Assembly (NCBI RefSeq): GCF_014836415.1
Contig: NZ_JACSQY010000002.1
Coordinates: forward strand, 310,001-374,000
Source of the DNA: Sporosarcina gallistercoris
GTDB lineage: Bacteria > Bacillota > Bacilli > Bacillales_A > Planococcaceae
Length of the DNA stretch: 64,000 bases
Direction: 5' to 3'
Shown here: one piece after another, positions 23,925-33,155 of the stretch
How the letters are laid out: every line of letters begins with the position of its first letter
How positions within the stretch are numbered: the first letter of the stretch is position 1
Made by a program: the position numbers and the translations under genes
The notes under the pieces: generated by a model
The model's input: the letters and a program-made list of their open reading frames with translations, nothing else
Database searches by the model: none
Told to the model about the DNA's origin: nothing

Positions 23925-25448
23925 TTATAAATCGGCTTCCGCGATTGCAGTTGCGATGGCGTCCTCTATTTGTGTCACAGGTCCCGTAATATAATTATTA
24001 ATCATGATTGAGAACACGAGAGGGGTTCCTTTTTTTGTTGTCACGTACCCTGACAGTGTGGATACACCTGTGATCGAACCCGTTTTCGCAGCTACATTCC
24101 CTTTAGTCGACTCCCCTTTAAGACGATTGCGAAGGGTTCCGCCAACCATGCGTTCCGCTTCGCCTGCAAGTGGCAGCGATTCTCTGAACGCAGGATACCA
24201 AGACTCTTCTTGGGCCCGGACGAGAAGCGTCGTCAACGTTTCTGATGAGACTAGATTTTTGTGTGACATGCCGGAGCCGTCTCGCAGCAACACCGTATCT
24301 TTTGCAATACCGAGTCCTTCAAGCGTTTCAGACATTACCGCAAGGCCGGCGTTCCAACTTCCCTCCCCCTTTTCGACTCTTCCCATTTCTTTCATGAGCA
24401 TTTCTGCGTGTCCATTGTTACTCAGCTTCATGAACGGAATGAAGATTTCATTTAGCGGCATGGACTTTTTGATTGCGAGCGTTTTAGCGTTTTTGGGTGT
24501 TATTGCACGCTGAAGTCCTTTTTTTCCATTCACTTGAATACCTTCCTTCTTCAAGGCATTCCGGAATACATCGAGCACAAGTTCCGATGGTTGCCAAACC
24601 GCCGTCCATGAACGTGAACTTGAGGCACCGACCGGAATGGAGCCTTCCACAATAATTCGATTTGTCCCATGTTCCCGGTGGATGGAAATCGTCTTTTTAC
24701 CTTCTTTTCCAACTGTCGTCGCTTTATTCACAATAACGGATGTCTTGGTTGCAGGTGTTAACGAAATGTCCGGAAGCGCGCCCGCTTTTGCCCCCGGCTT
24801 CACCTCTACAATGACTGTCCCTGTATCATAATCTTCATTCGGCGAAAGCGTGAGAGCCGATACTTGTGCACCCACATAGTTGAATTCATCCGACCAATTC
24901 AAGTCCTGGGAATACCGGTCATCGTCATACCAACTGTCATCTGCAAACAAATCACCTTGAATGGTTTTGATGCCTTGTTGCTTCAACTGCTTCGCAAACT
25001 TCACCAGGTCGCTTTGAAGAAGCGTCGGATCTCCTTTTCCTATTAAATATACATCCCCGTGAAGTGCAGATCCTTTTTGCTTCCCCGTCGTTGCCACTTC
25101 AGTTTGGAATCGATAGTCTGGTCCAAGCACCTCTAAAGCTGCGGCTCCTGTCAGCAATTTCATATTGGACGCAGGCCGCAAACGAATATCACTCATATGA
25201 GAATAGACCGATTCGCCCGTCTCCGCATTTTTGACACTCACTCCTGTAATCCCGCCCTGCAACTTCGGATCTGCTAGCAGGACGTCCAATTTTTTGGAAA
25301 GTGCAGAGGATGCATTTGCAGGTGTAGTAATGAGTGCTGCTGAAGCGGCGATTGCTGGAAATGTTTGCTCATATGCAATCGGGAGATATGCGACAGCGAC
25401 TAACAAAGCAAGTAAAAGAAGTTGTTTTCCATTTCGTTTGTTTAGCAT
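23925..25448 (-). CDS. dacC: D-alanyl-D-alanine carboxypeptidase/endopeptidase PBP4a (S13 family)
   Basis: A 507-residue secreted penicillin-binding protein. A signal-like N terminus (about 8-40) precedes the three active-site boxes: SNMK (SxxK, in RPASNMKLLTGAAAL), SNNGHAEML (SxN) and AKTGSITG (KTG). The long insert between boxes is typical of class C PBP4. The overall sequence closely follows Bacillus subtilis DacC, including GKGDPTLL, DDSWYDDDRY and MVGGTLRNRLKG. It trims peptidoglycan stem peptides outside the membrane. ATG 25448 has AAGGGA upstream at a rather long distance. Confidence 0.93.
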   Translation of the reverse strand: MLNKRNGKQLLLLALLVAVAYLPIAYEQTFPAIAASAALITTPANASSALSKKLDVLLADPKLQGGITGVSVKNAETGESVYSHMSDIRLRPASNMKLLTGAAALEVLGPDYRFQTEVATTGKQKGSALHGDVYLIGKGDPTLLQSDLVKFAKQLKQQGIKTIQGDLFADDSWYDDDRYSQDLNWSDEFNYVGAQVSALTLSPNEDYDTGTVIVEVKPGAKAGALPDISLTPATKTSVIVNKATTVGKEGKKTISIHREHGTNRIIVEGSIPVGASSSRSWTAVWQPSELVLDVFRNALKKEGIQVNGKKGLQRAITPKNAKTLAIKKSMPLNEIFIPFMKLSNNGHAEMLMKEMGRVEKGEGSWNAGLAVMSETLEGLGIAKDTVLLRDGSGMSHKNLVSSETLTTLLVRAQEESWYPAFRESLPLAGEAERMVGGTLRNRLKGESTKGNVAAKTGSITGVSTLSGYVTTKKGTPLVFSIMINNYITGPVTQIEDAIATAIAEADL

Positions 25449-25685
25449 TCAACACCAATTCCCTTCAATTTTTCTTTAGTATATCAATTTTCTGTGGAAT
25501 AAACTGTTACAATAAAGAATAATCAGAATTTAATGATTTGGTTACAGAACGTTGGGCTAGGTCGCCTGTCCCACAACTCATCCACTGTTAGAGTTTATGT
25601 GGATTCATGGCGGTGTATGAATTGGCTGTTACGATGTTTTCTGCAGAACTATTAAATCCGGGGGTATGTGGATGGATGTTGCTCT

Positions 25686-25840
25686 GAAACGGGCGGGTTC
25701 TCCTCCGGAATGAGCGGGTTGACTCCGGAAACGAGCGGGTTCTCCTCCGGAACGGGCGGGTTACACCCGAGAACGAGCGGGTTCTCCTTCGGAACGGGCG
25801 GGTTACACCCGGAAACGAGCGGGTTCTCCTTCGGAACAGG
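25686..25840. repeat. Tandem array of 21-bp units (GRGCGGGTT family), about 7.4 copies
   Basis: Seven 21-bp units plus 8 bases of an eighth. Two unit types alternate: GAAACGAGCGGGTTCTCCTC and GGAACGGGCGGGTTACACCC, giving a 42-bp higher-order period. The core GAACGRGCGGGTT is shared with the array at 59780-60200. Because the unit is 7 codons without stops, the plus strand gives a false 153-codon ORF (Gly-Phe-Ser repeats) fused in frame to the next gene. The gap 25449-25685 before it shows no gene. Confidence 0.9.
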
Positions 25841-25868
25841 TAATTATTATGAAAGGAGCTTTTGCTTC

Positions 25869-26129
25869 ATGAGAGAAACAACTCAAGACGAAACCGTCAA
25901 TGAACCACACGACGGAATTCACCTTGTCGTCATACTTGTCATTGCAAGTATCGGGGTATGGCTGCACCTGTCCGAATGGGTGATTTCAGGAATTGAGGCG
26001 GCCTATTTTGCACTCATCTTCCTCTTTGTTGATAAAAAAGGAGGGGGGAAATTAGTCAAGTATGCAGTCGTCCTTTTTGTTCTCTGGGTTATTCAAAAGT
26101 GGTTATTTGGTGTAGCTCCTTTATCCTGA
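25869..26129 (+). CDS. Small membrane protein (86 aa), unknown function
   Basis: The product MRETTQDETVNEPHDG begins with a charged, acidic tail and then has two or three hydrophobic segments (LVVILVIASIGVWLHL, AAYFALIFLFV, YAVVLFVLWVIQKW). ATG 25869 has AAAGGAG 11 nt upstream. An in-frame reading continues upstream through the repeat array, but that part is almost surely non-coding. I do not recognise the family. A terminator shared with the convergent monooxygenase gene follows. Confidence 0.65.
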   Translation: MRETTQDETVNEPHDGIHLVVILVIASIGVWLHLSEWVISGIEAAYFALIFLFVDKKGGGKLVKYAVVLFVLWVIQKWLFGVAPLS

Positions 26130-26131
26130 CT

Positions 26132-26175
26132 AAAAAAGGGCGACAGTGTCTACAAACACACTGCCGCCCTCCCTT
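26132..26175. terminator. Bidirectional terminator
   Basis: AGGGCGACAGTGT / ACACTGCCGCCCT stem with a T-rich flank on the plus strand (CCCTTTATT) and CTTTTTT on the minus strand. Confidence 0.8.
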
Positions 26176-26183
26176 TATTCATC

Positions 26184-27236
26184 TCACGATTCTGTTTCCC
26201 ATTCCGCAATTGCTTCCCGGACTTGCGGTGCCACTTCCGCACCGAGCAAACGGATTGCACTCATCACTTCGTCGTGTGGCATGGAACCGACAGGAACGTG
26301 AAGCAGGAATCTTGTAATTCCGACTTCTTTCCGCAACTTGATAATCTTTTTCGCCACATAATCCGGATCACCTACATACAATGCCCCTTCCAGACTTCGT
26401 GCATCATCATACGCATCTCGATTATAGGGTGCCCAACCACGCTCTTTGCCAATTACGTTCATGGCGTATTGTGTAGAAGGGAAAAATGCATCTGCAGCTG
26501 CCCGAGTCGTTTCCCCAACGAATCCATGCGAGTGGGAGGCAATCTTTAATTTTGTCACGTCATGCCCTGCTGCAGCCGCAGCTCGCTTGTATAACTGCAC
26601 GAGTGGGGCAAATTGTGTAGGACGTCCTCCGATTATCGCAAGTACAAGTGGCAGTCCTAACTTTCCTGCTCGTACGACAGATTCAGGGTTTCCCCCACTG
26701 CCAATCCAGACGGGTAAAGGATCTTGTACAGGACGCGGATATACACCTCTTCCGTCAATTGCCGGTCGGTGTTTTCCATCCCATGAAACCATTTCCGTTT
26801 CACGCAATTTCAATAACAGATCCAATTTTTCATTGAACAGCTCATTATAATCCGACAGATCTTGTCCAAATAACGGGAACGATTCGATGAATGATCCCCG
26901 CCCCGCCATAATTTCAGCTCGTCCATTCGAGATTCCGTCAAGTGTCGCAAAGTCTTGGAATACGCGTACTGGATCCGCAGAAGATAATACGGTAACTGCA
27001 CTGGTCAATCGGATGTTAAAAGTTTGCGAAGCCGCCGCGGCAAGCAATACCGCTGGCGAAGAGGCTGCGTAATCTGCCCGATGATGTTCACCGACACCGA
27101 ATACGTCGAGCCCCACCCGATCTGCGAGCACAATCTCCTCCACCACTTCTCTTAAGCGTTCTGCATGACTCTTCACCTTTCCTGTTTCCGGATCAGGCGT
27201 TGTCTCAACGAACGTGCTAATTCCTATCTCCATCAT
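26184..27236 (-). CDS. LLM-class flavin-dependent oxidoreductase
   Basis: A 350-residue bacterial-luciferase-like monooxygenase. It begins MEIGISTFVETTPD, with GEHHRADY near residue 50, SSADPVRVFQDFATLDGIS, GRAEIMAGRGSF and VWIGSGGNPESVVRA (the flavin-binding region). It would use reduced FMN from a separate reductase; the substrate is unknown. AGGAGG lies 5 nt before ATG 27236 and 8 nt before ATG 27233, so either start is possible. It is a single gene. Confidence 0.88.
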   Translation of the reverse strand: MMEIGISTFVETTPDPETGKVKSHAERLREVVEEIVLADRVGLDVFGVGEHHRADYAASSPAVLLAAAASQTFNIRLTSAVTVLSSADPVRVFQDFATLDGISNGRAEIMAGRGSFIESFPLFGQDLSDYNELFNEKLDLLLKLRETEMVSWDGKHRPAIDGRGVYPRPVQDPLPVWIGSGGNPESVVRAGKLGLPLVLAIIGGRPTQFAPLVQLYKRAAAAAGHDVTKLKIASHSHGFVGETTRAAADAFFPSTQYAMNVIGKERGWAPYNRDAYDDARSLEGALYVGDPDYVAKKIIKLRKEVGITRFLLHVPVGSMPHDEVMSAIRLLGAEVAPQVREAIAEWETES

Positions 27237-27416
27237 TTCTTCCTCCTAAGTGCATTATCGATTTTCTTCATTGTACTCGTGATTGAGACAAAATGGGGAA
27301 AGCAACAACCGTTTATTTATCATTCCCAAAAATATGAAACTATATGAACTTCTATCCGTATACCTTATTATGGACTTCATTTTACCTATTAAGTACGAAA
27401 CAAAGGGGGAAATAAC

Positions 27417-28340
27417 ATGGGACCCACTCCTATCGTGGAATTGAAGAATTTATCTAAAACGATCCGTGGAAAGAAAATTATCGATGACCTGAGTTTGCAG
27501 CTATATCCTGGCCAGATCACAGGCTTTCTCGGCCCAAATGGTGCGGGTAAAACGACTACCATCCGCATGATGGTCGGGCTTATGGAAAAAAGCGGAGGAG
27601 AAGTTGTGATTGACGGACAAACGCTTTCCGCAGATTTTGAAGAAGCGCTGTCTAAAGTAGGCGTCATCGTCGAAAATCCGGAAATGTATAAATTCATGTC
27701 CGGGTACAAAAACTTGCTGCACTTTGCGCGCATGCAAAAAGGGGTAACAAAAGAACGTATTGACGAAGTCGTGAAGCAAGTTGGCATGCAAAATCGTATC
27801 CATGAAAAAGTCGGTACCTATTCGCTCGGGATGCGTCAGCGTCTTGGTCTCGCTCAAGCCTTGCTGCACAGACCAAAATTCCTGATTCTGGATGAACCTA
27901 CTAACGGACTGGATCCTGCAGGAATTCGTGAATTCCGAGATTACTTGCGCCTCATTGCTGAAACAGAGAACGTTTCTGTTTTCGTATCGAGCCACATGCT
28001 GTCAGAAATCGAACTCATGTGTGACCGGATTGCTGTCATTCAAAACGGCAAGCTAGTCGATATGCGCGATATGAGTGAGACACAAGAAGCTCATTATTAT
28101 GTTGAAGCTTTTCCTGCTGATCAAACATTTGAACTCCTTGGATCTCTCGGGTTCAAGACAGAAAGCGTCAACGAAGGGTTCGTGATCCAAGCGGAAAAAA
28201 CACAAATTCCAGAACTCGTTAAAGCGTTGGCTACAGCCGGGTTAGAGCTTTACGCAATCCAACCGCATCGTAAAACACTTGAGGACCAATTCCTCGAATT
28301 GACAGGAGGTGGCCAACTTGCTGAAACTGCTTCAAAATGA
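27417..28340 (+). CDS. ABC transporter ATP-binding protein (bacitracin/lantibiotic exporter type)
   Basis: A 307-residue ATPase with Walker A GPNGAGKTT, signature YSLGMRQRLGLAQAL, Walker B FLILDEPTNGLDP and the switch His in SSHML. The C-terminal extension (about 215-300) is typical of BcrA/YxlF-type ATPases. AAAGGGGGA precedes ATG 27417. It overlaps the permease gene by 23 bp. Together they form an ABC-2 exporter or immunity system; the substrate is unknown. Confidence 0.9.
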   Translation: MGPTPIVELKNLSKTIRGKKIIDDLSLQLYPGQITGFLGPNGAGKTTTIRMMVGLMEKSGGEVVIDGQTLSADFEEALSKVGVIVENPEMYKFMSGYKNLLHFARMQKGVTKERIDEVVKQVGMQNRIHEKVGTYSLGMRQRLGLAQALLHRPKFLILDEPTNGLDPAGIREFRDYLRLIAETENVSVFVSSHMLSEIELMCDRIAVIQNGKLVDMRDMSETQEAHYYVEAFPADQTFELLGSLGFKTESVNEGFVIQAEKTQIPELVKALATAGLELYAIQPHRKTLEDQFLELTGGGQLAETASK

Positions 28341-29253
28341 GTGGATGAAACTGTGGTCGAAAAAAGGGACTTGGATCATGGCTGGATTGATGGTCATACT
28401 CATTATTGGCTTAGCGGGGATCATGAAATGGTCGGGTAGTCTAATGGATGAGGAATCCGATTGGAAAGCTAATATGCGTAGTAATTTGGAGATGGAAAAG
28501 ACCTCTTTAGAAATGGGTGACCTTAAAGGAGAAAGTAAACGCCTTGCAGAAGAAAATGTTCAAATCTATGAATATCGACTTGCAAATGATATTGCACCAC
28601 TGAATGACATTAGCCGGGAAAGTATGATTTACAATCCATCAGTTGGCAGCATTGCGTTATTGCTCACTGTCATTGTAGCTGCAGGCATCGTTGCATCCGA
28701 GTTTTCACAAGGAACGATTAAAATGTTGCTGACGCGTCCCGTAAAACGTTGGAAGATCATGACTTCCAAGTATCTAGCCATCTTGTTATTCGGTATTTTG
28801 CTGATGCTCATCGGTTTTATCACTACTATCCTAAGTGCATTCATATTCTTTCCATCAGAGGGCGGGCAAGCTCTCGCTATATCTGGCGGCAACGTCGTGG
28901 AAGTTTCCATATGGAGCCACGGACTCTATATGCTACTCCTCTCATTTGTCAACGTAATCATCACTGCAACGTTCGCGTTCATGATTGGAAGCGTGTTCCG
29001 CTCAAGCGGGATGGCAATTGGGCTATCCTTATTCATCTACTTCACGGGAAATGTCATTGTCAGTCTCTTAAGTAGATTTGAGATCGTGAAATACCTCCTA
29101 TTCACACACATGGACCTTACAATTTACGAGTCTAATTTCGTTTTGAATGATGACATCACATTGCCCTTCTCGCTAGCAGTCTTAGCTGTCTATCTTATCG
29201 TCTTCCTAATCGTCAGTTATACAGTGTTCACTAAGCGGGATATTACAGCGTAA
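28318..29253 (+). CDS. ABC-2 type permease
   Basis: A 311-residue membrane protein. TM1 (about 20-40) is followed by a large extracytoplasmic charged domain (about 42-100) and then five further helices, the layout of BcrB/ABC2_membrane_2 permeases. TTG 28318 is chosen since AGGAGGTG ends 6-7 nt before it; the GTG at 28309 is part of that ribosome site. It pairs with the overlapping ATPase and ends at a terminator. Confidence 0.85.
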   Translation: MLKLLQNEWMKLWSKKGTWIMAGLMVILIIGLAGIMKWSGSLMDEESDWKANMRSNLEMEKTSLEMGDLKGESKRLAEENVQIYEYRLANDIAPLNDISRESMIYNPSVGSIALLLTVIVAAGIVASEFSQGTIKMLLTRPVKRWKIMTSKYLAILLFGILLMLIGFITTILSAFIFFPSEGGQALAISGGNVVEVSIWSHGLYMLLLSFVNVIITATFAFMIGSVFRSSGMAIGLSLFIYFTGNVIVSLLSRFEIVKYLLFTHMDLTIYESNFVLNDDITLPFSLAVLAVYLIVFLIVSYTVFTKRDITA

Positions 29254-29304
29254 CTTATATGCACCAGTACGAGATGACAGTTTCAAAATGAATAAAAGCG
29301 AATA

Positions 29305-29345
29305 AAACCGACTACACTTCTAATAAAAGTGAGTTGGTTTTTTTG
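29305..29345 (+). terminator. Terminator of the ABC exporter operon
   Basis: AACCGACTACACTT / AAGTGAGTTGGTT stem followed by seven T. Confidence 0.85.
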
Positions 29346-29427
29346 TATGGAAAATGTTACTCATTCAACGATAGTGCAGCAATCGTTCGCATGTCAACAA
29401 GCTTTGTATGAAAACACGTCATCGTTT

Positions 29428-29443
29428 TGTAACAATTGTTACA
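29428..29443. promoter_or_regulatory. Perfect 16-bp palindrome upstream of a 54-aa gene
   Basis: TGTAACAATTGTTACA, a perfect palindrome with TGTAA-N6-TTACA geometry resembling CRP/FNR-family half-site spacing. The protein that binds is unknown. It lies about 80 bp upstream of the small gene at 29525. Confidence 0.5.
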
Positions 29444-29473
29444 GTAACTTTTCTTGAATTCTTAAAAAATTAG

Positions 29474-29499
29474 TTTACCCCTAGTATCTACCGGGTAAA
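29474..29499 (+). promoter_or_regulatory. Inverted repeat TTTACCC-N12-GGGTAAA before the ribosome site
   Basis: A 7-bp stem with a 12-nt loop ending about 12 nt before the AGGAGGG of the 54-aa gene. It could be an operator or a leader hairpin. Confidence 0.4.
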
Positions 29500-29524
29500 A
29501 ATACTTATAGAGGAGGGACAGAAT

Positions 29525-29689
29525 ATGCAGACAGAGTGTGAAAGTTATGTGATGGTACGTGAGCTACATCACCTCAACGAAGAATATCAACTTGCGCCCA
29601 CTCAATTGAAAATGATAATCCTCACTGACATCCGCCTGATCGAAGACGCCCTCAGCCTTTTGAATGATGAAACCACTCCGACCACCTAA
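29525..29689 (+). CDS. Small soluble protein (54 aa), unknown function
   Basis: ATG 29525 is preceded by GAGGAGGGACAGAAT, a near-perfect ribosome site. The product begins MQTECESYVMVRELHHLNEE and is acidic and probably helical, with a Leu/Ile-rich second half (LKMIILTDIRLIEDALSLLN) that could pair as a coil. I do not recognise it. Two inverted repeats upstream and a strong terminator downstream mark it as an independent, regulated transcription unit. Confidence 0.7.
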   Translation: MQTECESYVMVRELHHLNEEYQLAPTQLKMIILTDIRLIEDALSLLNDETTPTT

Positions 29690-29774
29690 GTTTTCTTGCC
29701 TGATTTTTCCTTGAAGTTAATGATACGATTCATAAACCCCCTAACATTTCTCGAAGTGTGGGGATTCCTAAAGA

Positions 29775-29825
29775 AAACCAGCTCCCTCGACAGTGAGAAA
29801 TGTCGATTACAAGCTGGTTTTTTTG
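29775..29825. terminator. Bidirectional terminator between the 54-aa gene and selO
   Basis: AAACCAGCT / AAGCTGGTTTTTTT outer stem with an inner CTCGACA / TGTCGA stem; T-rich on both sides. Confidence 0.85.
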
Positions 29826-29869
29826 TTTTATGATTGTGCTGCCAGAACTTAGGTTTACACTGAGCTCAA

Positions 29870-31312
29870 TTACGTTCCACAGTACGTACGATAAGGAACT
29901 GTTGAATCCAGTGGTACTCCATATGCCGCCTGCTCTTCTGAATACGAATAAGGAAAAGCCAGAACCCGATTTAACTGGTTCAAGACGCTAAAGTCTCCGT
30001 TCTCTGCTGCCTTGATCGCTTCTTCCACCCGATGATTTCGCGGAATCACTGATGGATTGCTGCGTCTCATCAATGCATTAGAATCACTGATGGATGCACG
30101 TTGTTGCTTCTGTCGCTTCATCCATTTTTTTCTCCACTCGCAAAAGGCATCTTGACTAAACCAATCCGGCTGCTCTCCACTTTCATCTGTCAATGCTCTG
30201 AACGTATTCGTGAAGTCTGCTTGAGCCTCTTTCATCAGCAGCAACAACTCTTTTGAAAGAGCTTCATCTTCAGGTTGTTCATCCAACAAACCTAGCTTCG
30301 CTCGCATCCCATTCAGCCACTCCCGCTCAAAAATTTCACCAAACCGGCCGAGTTGTTTCTGCGCAATGTGAATGGCCACGTCTTGTTTCTCATCAAGCAG
30401 CGGCAGTAAGGTTTCTGCAAACCGTGCCAAGTTCCACGATGCAATGCCCGGCTGATTGCCGTATTTGTAACGCCCATTCACATCAATGGAACTGAACACA
30501 GTCGCTGGGTCGTATGTGTCCATAAATGCACATGGTCCATAGTCAATTGTTTCCCCGCTAATCGTCATATTATCGGTATTCATGACCCCGTGGATGAACC
30601 CGACTAGCTGCCACTTGGCAATCAATGCTGCTTGTTGCTCGATAACCTTTCCGAGCAGCAGTTCATATGGATTTTCCTCTGAGGCAACTTCTGGATAATG
30701 CCGCTCTATCGCGTAATCCGCCAACACCTTCAAATCTTCAGGTACTTGACGAGCAGCTGCGTATTGAAACGTGCCCACGCGTAAATAACTGCTAGCTGTC
30801 CGGACAAGCACAGCCCCGGGTAATACAGTTTCACGAAGCACGTCATTGCCCGTTAACGTCACCGAAAGACTCCGTGACGTGGGGATGCCCAATGCGTACA
30901 TCGCTTCACTAATGATATACTCGCGTAACATGGGTCCAAGTGCCGCCAGACCATCGCCTCCGCGTGAAAATGCTGTGGGACCAGATCCTTTTAAGCCGAT
31001 ATCCACTCGATTTCCAGATGGGGTCAATTGCTCACCCAAAAGTATGGCACGTCCGTCACCAAGCATCGTGAAATTCCCAAACTGATGGCCAGCATACGCC
31101 TGGGCGATTGGCGAAGCGCCTTCTGGCAACTCATTTCCTGAAAGCACTTCCTGACTTAGCTTCTTCACCTGCAGTCCAAGTGATTCAGCAAGGCCCTCAT
31201 TCACCAAGACCACTTTGGGAGACGCGGCCTTTTTCGGACTCGCTTCTGCAAAAAAAACTTCTGGTAACCGACTATAGCTATTGTCCAATTTCCATCCTGA
31301 TTCTGAAATCAC
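29870..31312 (-). CDS. selO: SelO/YdiU family protein adenylyltransferase
   Basis: A 480-residue pseudokinase-fold enzyme of the SelO family, which transfers AMP to Ser, Thr or Tyr of target proteins. Family blocks are WKLDNSYSRLPEVFF, GLKGSGPTAFSRGGDG, SRSLSVTLTG, VRTASSYLRVGTF, GVMNTDNMTISGETIDYGPC and PNRVxxAxxA-like NHRVEEAIKAAE near the C terminus. The C-terminal selenocysteine or Cys position of some homologues is replaced by a CGT ending. GTG 31312 follows GGGAG by 7 nt. It stands alone. Confidence 0.92.
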   Translation of the reverse strand: MISESGWKLDNSYSRLPEVFFAEASPKKAASPKVVLVNEGLAESLGLQVKKLSQEVLSGNELPEGASPIAQAYAGHQFGNFTMLGDGRAILLGEQLTPSGNRVDIGLKGSGPTAFSRGGDGLAALGPMLREYIISEAMYALGIPTSRSLSVTLTGNDVLRETVLPGAVLVRTASSYLRVGTFQYAAARQVPEDLKVLADYAIERHYPEVASEENPYELLLGKVIEQQAALIAKWQLVGFIHGVMNTDNMTISGETIDYGPCAFMDTYDPATVFSSIDVNGRYKYGNQPGIASWNLARFAETLLPLLDEKQDVAIHIAQKQLGRFGEIFEREWLNGMRAKLGLLDEQPEDEALSKELLLLMKEAQADFTNTFRALTDESGEQPDWFSQDAFCEWRKKWMKRQKQQRASISDSNALMRRSNPSVIPRNHRVEEAIKAAENGDFSVLNQLNRVLAFPYSYSEEQAAYGVPLDSTVPYRTYCGT

Positions 31313-31389
31313 GTGATCACTCCCTTTACCTGTATACTACCCCTTGCTTGATGATTAACGATAGAAAAATGAATTCTTTGATTGAAAAA

Positions 31390-31417
31390 TGAAACGGTCG
31401 TGCTTTTTCACTCGTCT
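31390..31417 (+). promoter_or_regulatory. ECF-type promoter of the first sigma gene
   Basis: TGAAAC at 31390-31395, a 17-bp spacer and CGTCT at 31413-31417, the pattern recognised by Bacillus ECF sigma factors (X/W/M type). This suggests autoregulation. Confidence 0.75.
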
Positions 31418-31462
31418 TTAAGGTACACCTGAGTGGAGTGCAGTGAGAAAGGATGGATTGGC

Positions 31463-32011
31463 ATGCCTCGTGATAACAAGTCCGTTCCAGAATGGAAGCA
31501 GGATGAGTGGCTCGAACAATTGATGGATCAATATGGAAACCGATTGACGAATCTTGCGTTCAGTTACCTAAAAGACTGGGGACGCGCTCAAGAAGTTGTC
31601 CAAGATGTATTCGTGACTTGTTTTCATCGAGCTCATCAGTTGGATGAAATTCGATCTATTGAAGCATGGTTATATCGTATTACAATCAACCGATGTAAAG
31701 ATGTGTTGAAAAGTTCATGGTTCAAGCGTGTAATTGTTGGGAGCCCGCTCTTTCAATTTCTTCGATCTAAAGAATATATTCCACATGAACACACGCTTCA
31801 AAACAGTGAGGATGAACAGTTGGTGCAATGTGTGCTAGCACTACCACTCACGTATCGTGAAGTCATTTTGCTCTATTATTACGAGGATCTGACAGTACCT
31901 GAAATCAGTGCACTGCTAGACGTGAATCAAAACACCCTTCGCACCCGACTAAAGAGAGGTCGCGAACAATTAGCACAACTGCTGGAAGGCGGGGATCAGG
32001 ATGAAAGATAA
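31463..32011 (+). CDS. ECF RNA polymerase sigma factor
   Basis: A 182-residue sigma-70 family ECF factor. Region 2 (about 20-85) has LAFSYLKDWGRAQEVVQDVF and AWLYRITINRCKDVLKS. Region 4 (about 115-170) has LPLTYREVILLYYYEDLTVPEIS and NTLRTRLKRGREQL. ATG 31463 has AAAGGATGG upstream. It overlaps the next gene by 11 bp, the usual link to an anti-sigma factor, and has its own ECF-type promoter. The stress it senses is unknown. Confidence 0.9.
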   Translation: MPRDNKSVPEWKQDEWLEQLMDQYGNRLTNLAFSYLKDWGRAQEVVQDVFVTCFHRAHQLDEIRSIEAWLYRITINRCKDVLKSSWFKRVIVGSPLFQFLRSKEYIPHEHTLQNSEDEQLVQCVLALPLTYREVILLYYYEDLTVPEISALLDVNQNTLRTRLKRGREQLAQLLEGGDQDER

Positions 32012-33092
32012 GGAGAAAAAAATTCGTTCCGCTTTTGACAAGACCGTTTTTCGTAAAGAATCATTTACCCAACAGCACAAACAGGTTGTCAGACAAAAAA
32101 TTCGCCGTTCACAACGTCCAGCTCGATTTGTTCCTGCTATAGTTGGAACAATTGTAGCGATATCTTTGTTATTCATAGGTATTTTTCTAGTAAAAGGCGA
32201 ACTGTTAGATTCTACAAAACAGGCTGGAATAATAGGCAATGATGCGAATAATTCAGGGGTGCTCACTATAGAGGACTTTTCAGCAAGACCATTTCTTGCG
32301 AATGAAACCTACTACATTGTCATGCCAATAGTGTGGAATGGAAAACAGGATGCGACAATTAATTCCATTGAATTAATCAAAGAGAATCAGCAATCCCTTA
32401 CTACCACTGATGGAATTTCTTATACATTCTATCTTGCAGACGCTATGAAAAATCCTGGTGTTTATGGTCGCGATCAAATTGGAAAAATCAATGATATTCA
32501 TGACTTTGTAATTGAAGGTGAAAGTAGCTTAATTTTAGAGGTATCATTGAGAAATGTAGTTCCTGACAAAACGCGTACCATTAAAATTTCATATTCCGTG
32601 GACGGCGAAGAAAAAGAACAACTCCTTGTAGCAGGCGTTGTACAAGGCTTGCAAACGCTGCCTGAAGACCAGGTTAGTGAGCAGCCTGCCACTGATTTGA
32701 ACACTTCGGAACAGAACGTATACACTGCATTTGAGAAAGATTTAGATACTCAACATTTAGCGGGGTTATCACCAATGAGCGTTGCAAAGCTCTACATTCA
32801 TGCTTCATATTCAGGAAATTATGAGGTCGTCTACGCACTTTACACCGACCGCAAAGAGTACGTTCACTGGAGTAAAGAGGAAGATCAAGCAATCCTTGAA
32901 TCAGATCGCGGTACACCTGAACAATTGACTCAACAGTACCGGAATTTTGAAGATGGTCGATTTCTTCAGACAAGTAAAATTGAAGGCTATATTGAATATT
33001 ACCCAAAAAGTGAAAGCGAATCACCTTCTGGATTTCAACTGATCAAAAATGAAGACGGCATTTGGCAAGTAGCATTCATGCCCATTCAGTAA
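32001..33092 (+). CDS. Probable membrane-anchored anti-sigma factor
   Basis: A 363-residue protein with a basic cytoplasmic N terminus (about 1-40), one membrane segment (about 45-66, PAIVGTIVAISLLFIGIFLV) and a large extracytoplasmic region with no recognised domain. The topology and the 11-bp overlap with the ECF sigma gene identify it as the likely cognate anti-sigma factor. No zinc-binding HxxxCxxC motif is visible. Confidence 0.7.
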   Translation: MKDKEKKIRSAFDKTVFRKESFTQQHKQVVRQKIRRSQRPARFVPAIVGTIVAISLLFIGIFLVKGELLDSTKQAGIIGNDANNSGVLTIEDFSARPFLANETYYIVMPIVWNGKQDATINSIELIKENQQSLTTTDGISYTFYLADAMKNPGVYGRDQIGKINDIHDFVIEGESSLILEVSLRNVVPDKTRTIKISYSVDGEEKEQLLVAGVVQGLQTLPEDQVSEQPATDLNTSEQNVYTAFEKDLDTQHLAGLSPMSVAKLYIHASYSGNYEVVYALYTDRKEYVHWSKEEDQAILESDRGTPEQLTQQYRNFEDGRFLQTSKIEGYIEYYPKSESESPSGFQLIKNEDGIWQVAFMPIQ

Positions 33093-33098
33093 ATAGTG

Positions 33099-33155
33099 AA
33101 AACCAGCGGATCCATCGTAGAGCTCCCTGCTCTTCGATGGATCCGCTGGTTTTTA
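33099..33155. terminator. Long bidirectional terminator between two sigma modules
   Basis: A 19-bp perfect stem AAAACCAGCGGATCCATCG with its complement, extended by AGAG/CTCT around a short loop, and T runs on both strands. It ends both convergent operons. Confidence 0.9.

Noticed and set aside
25668..25868. N-terminal part of a 153-codon ORF with Gly-Phe-Ser-rich repeats
   Set aside because: It is the translation of the 21-bp DNA array; a good ribosome site starts the real 86-residue gene at 25869.
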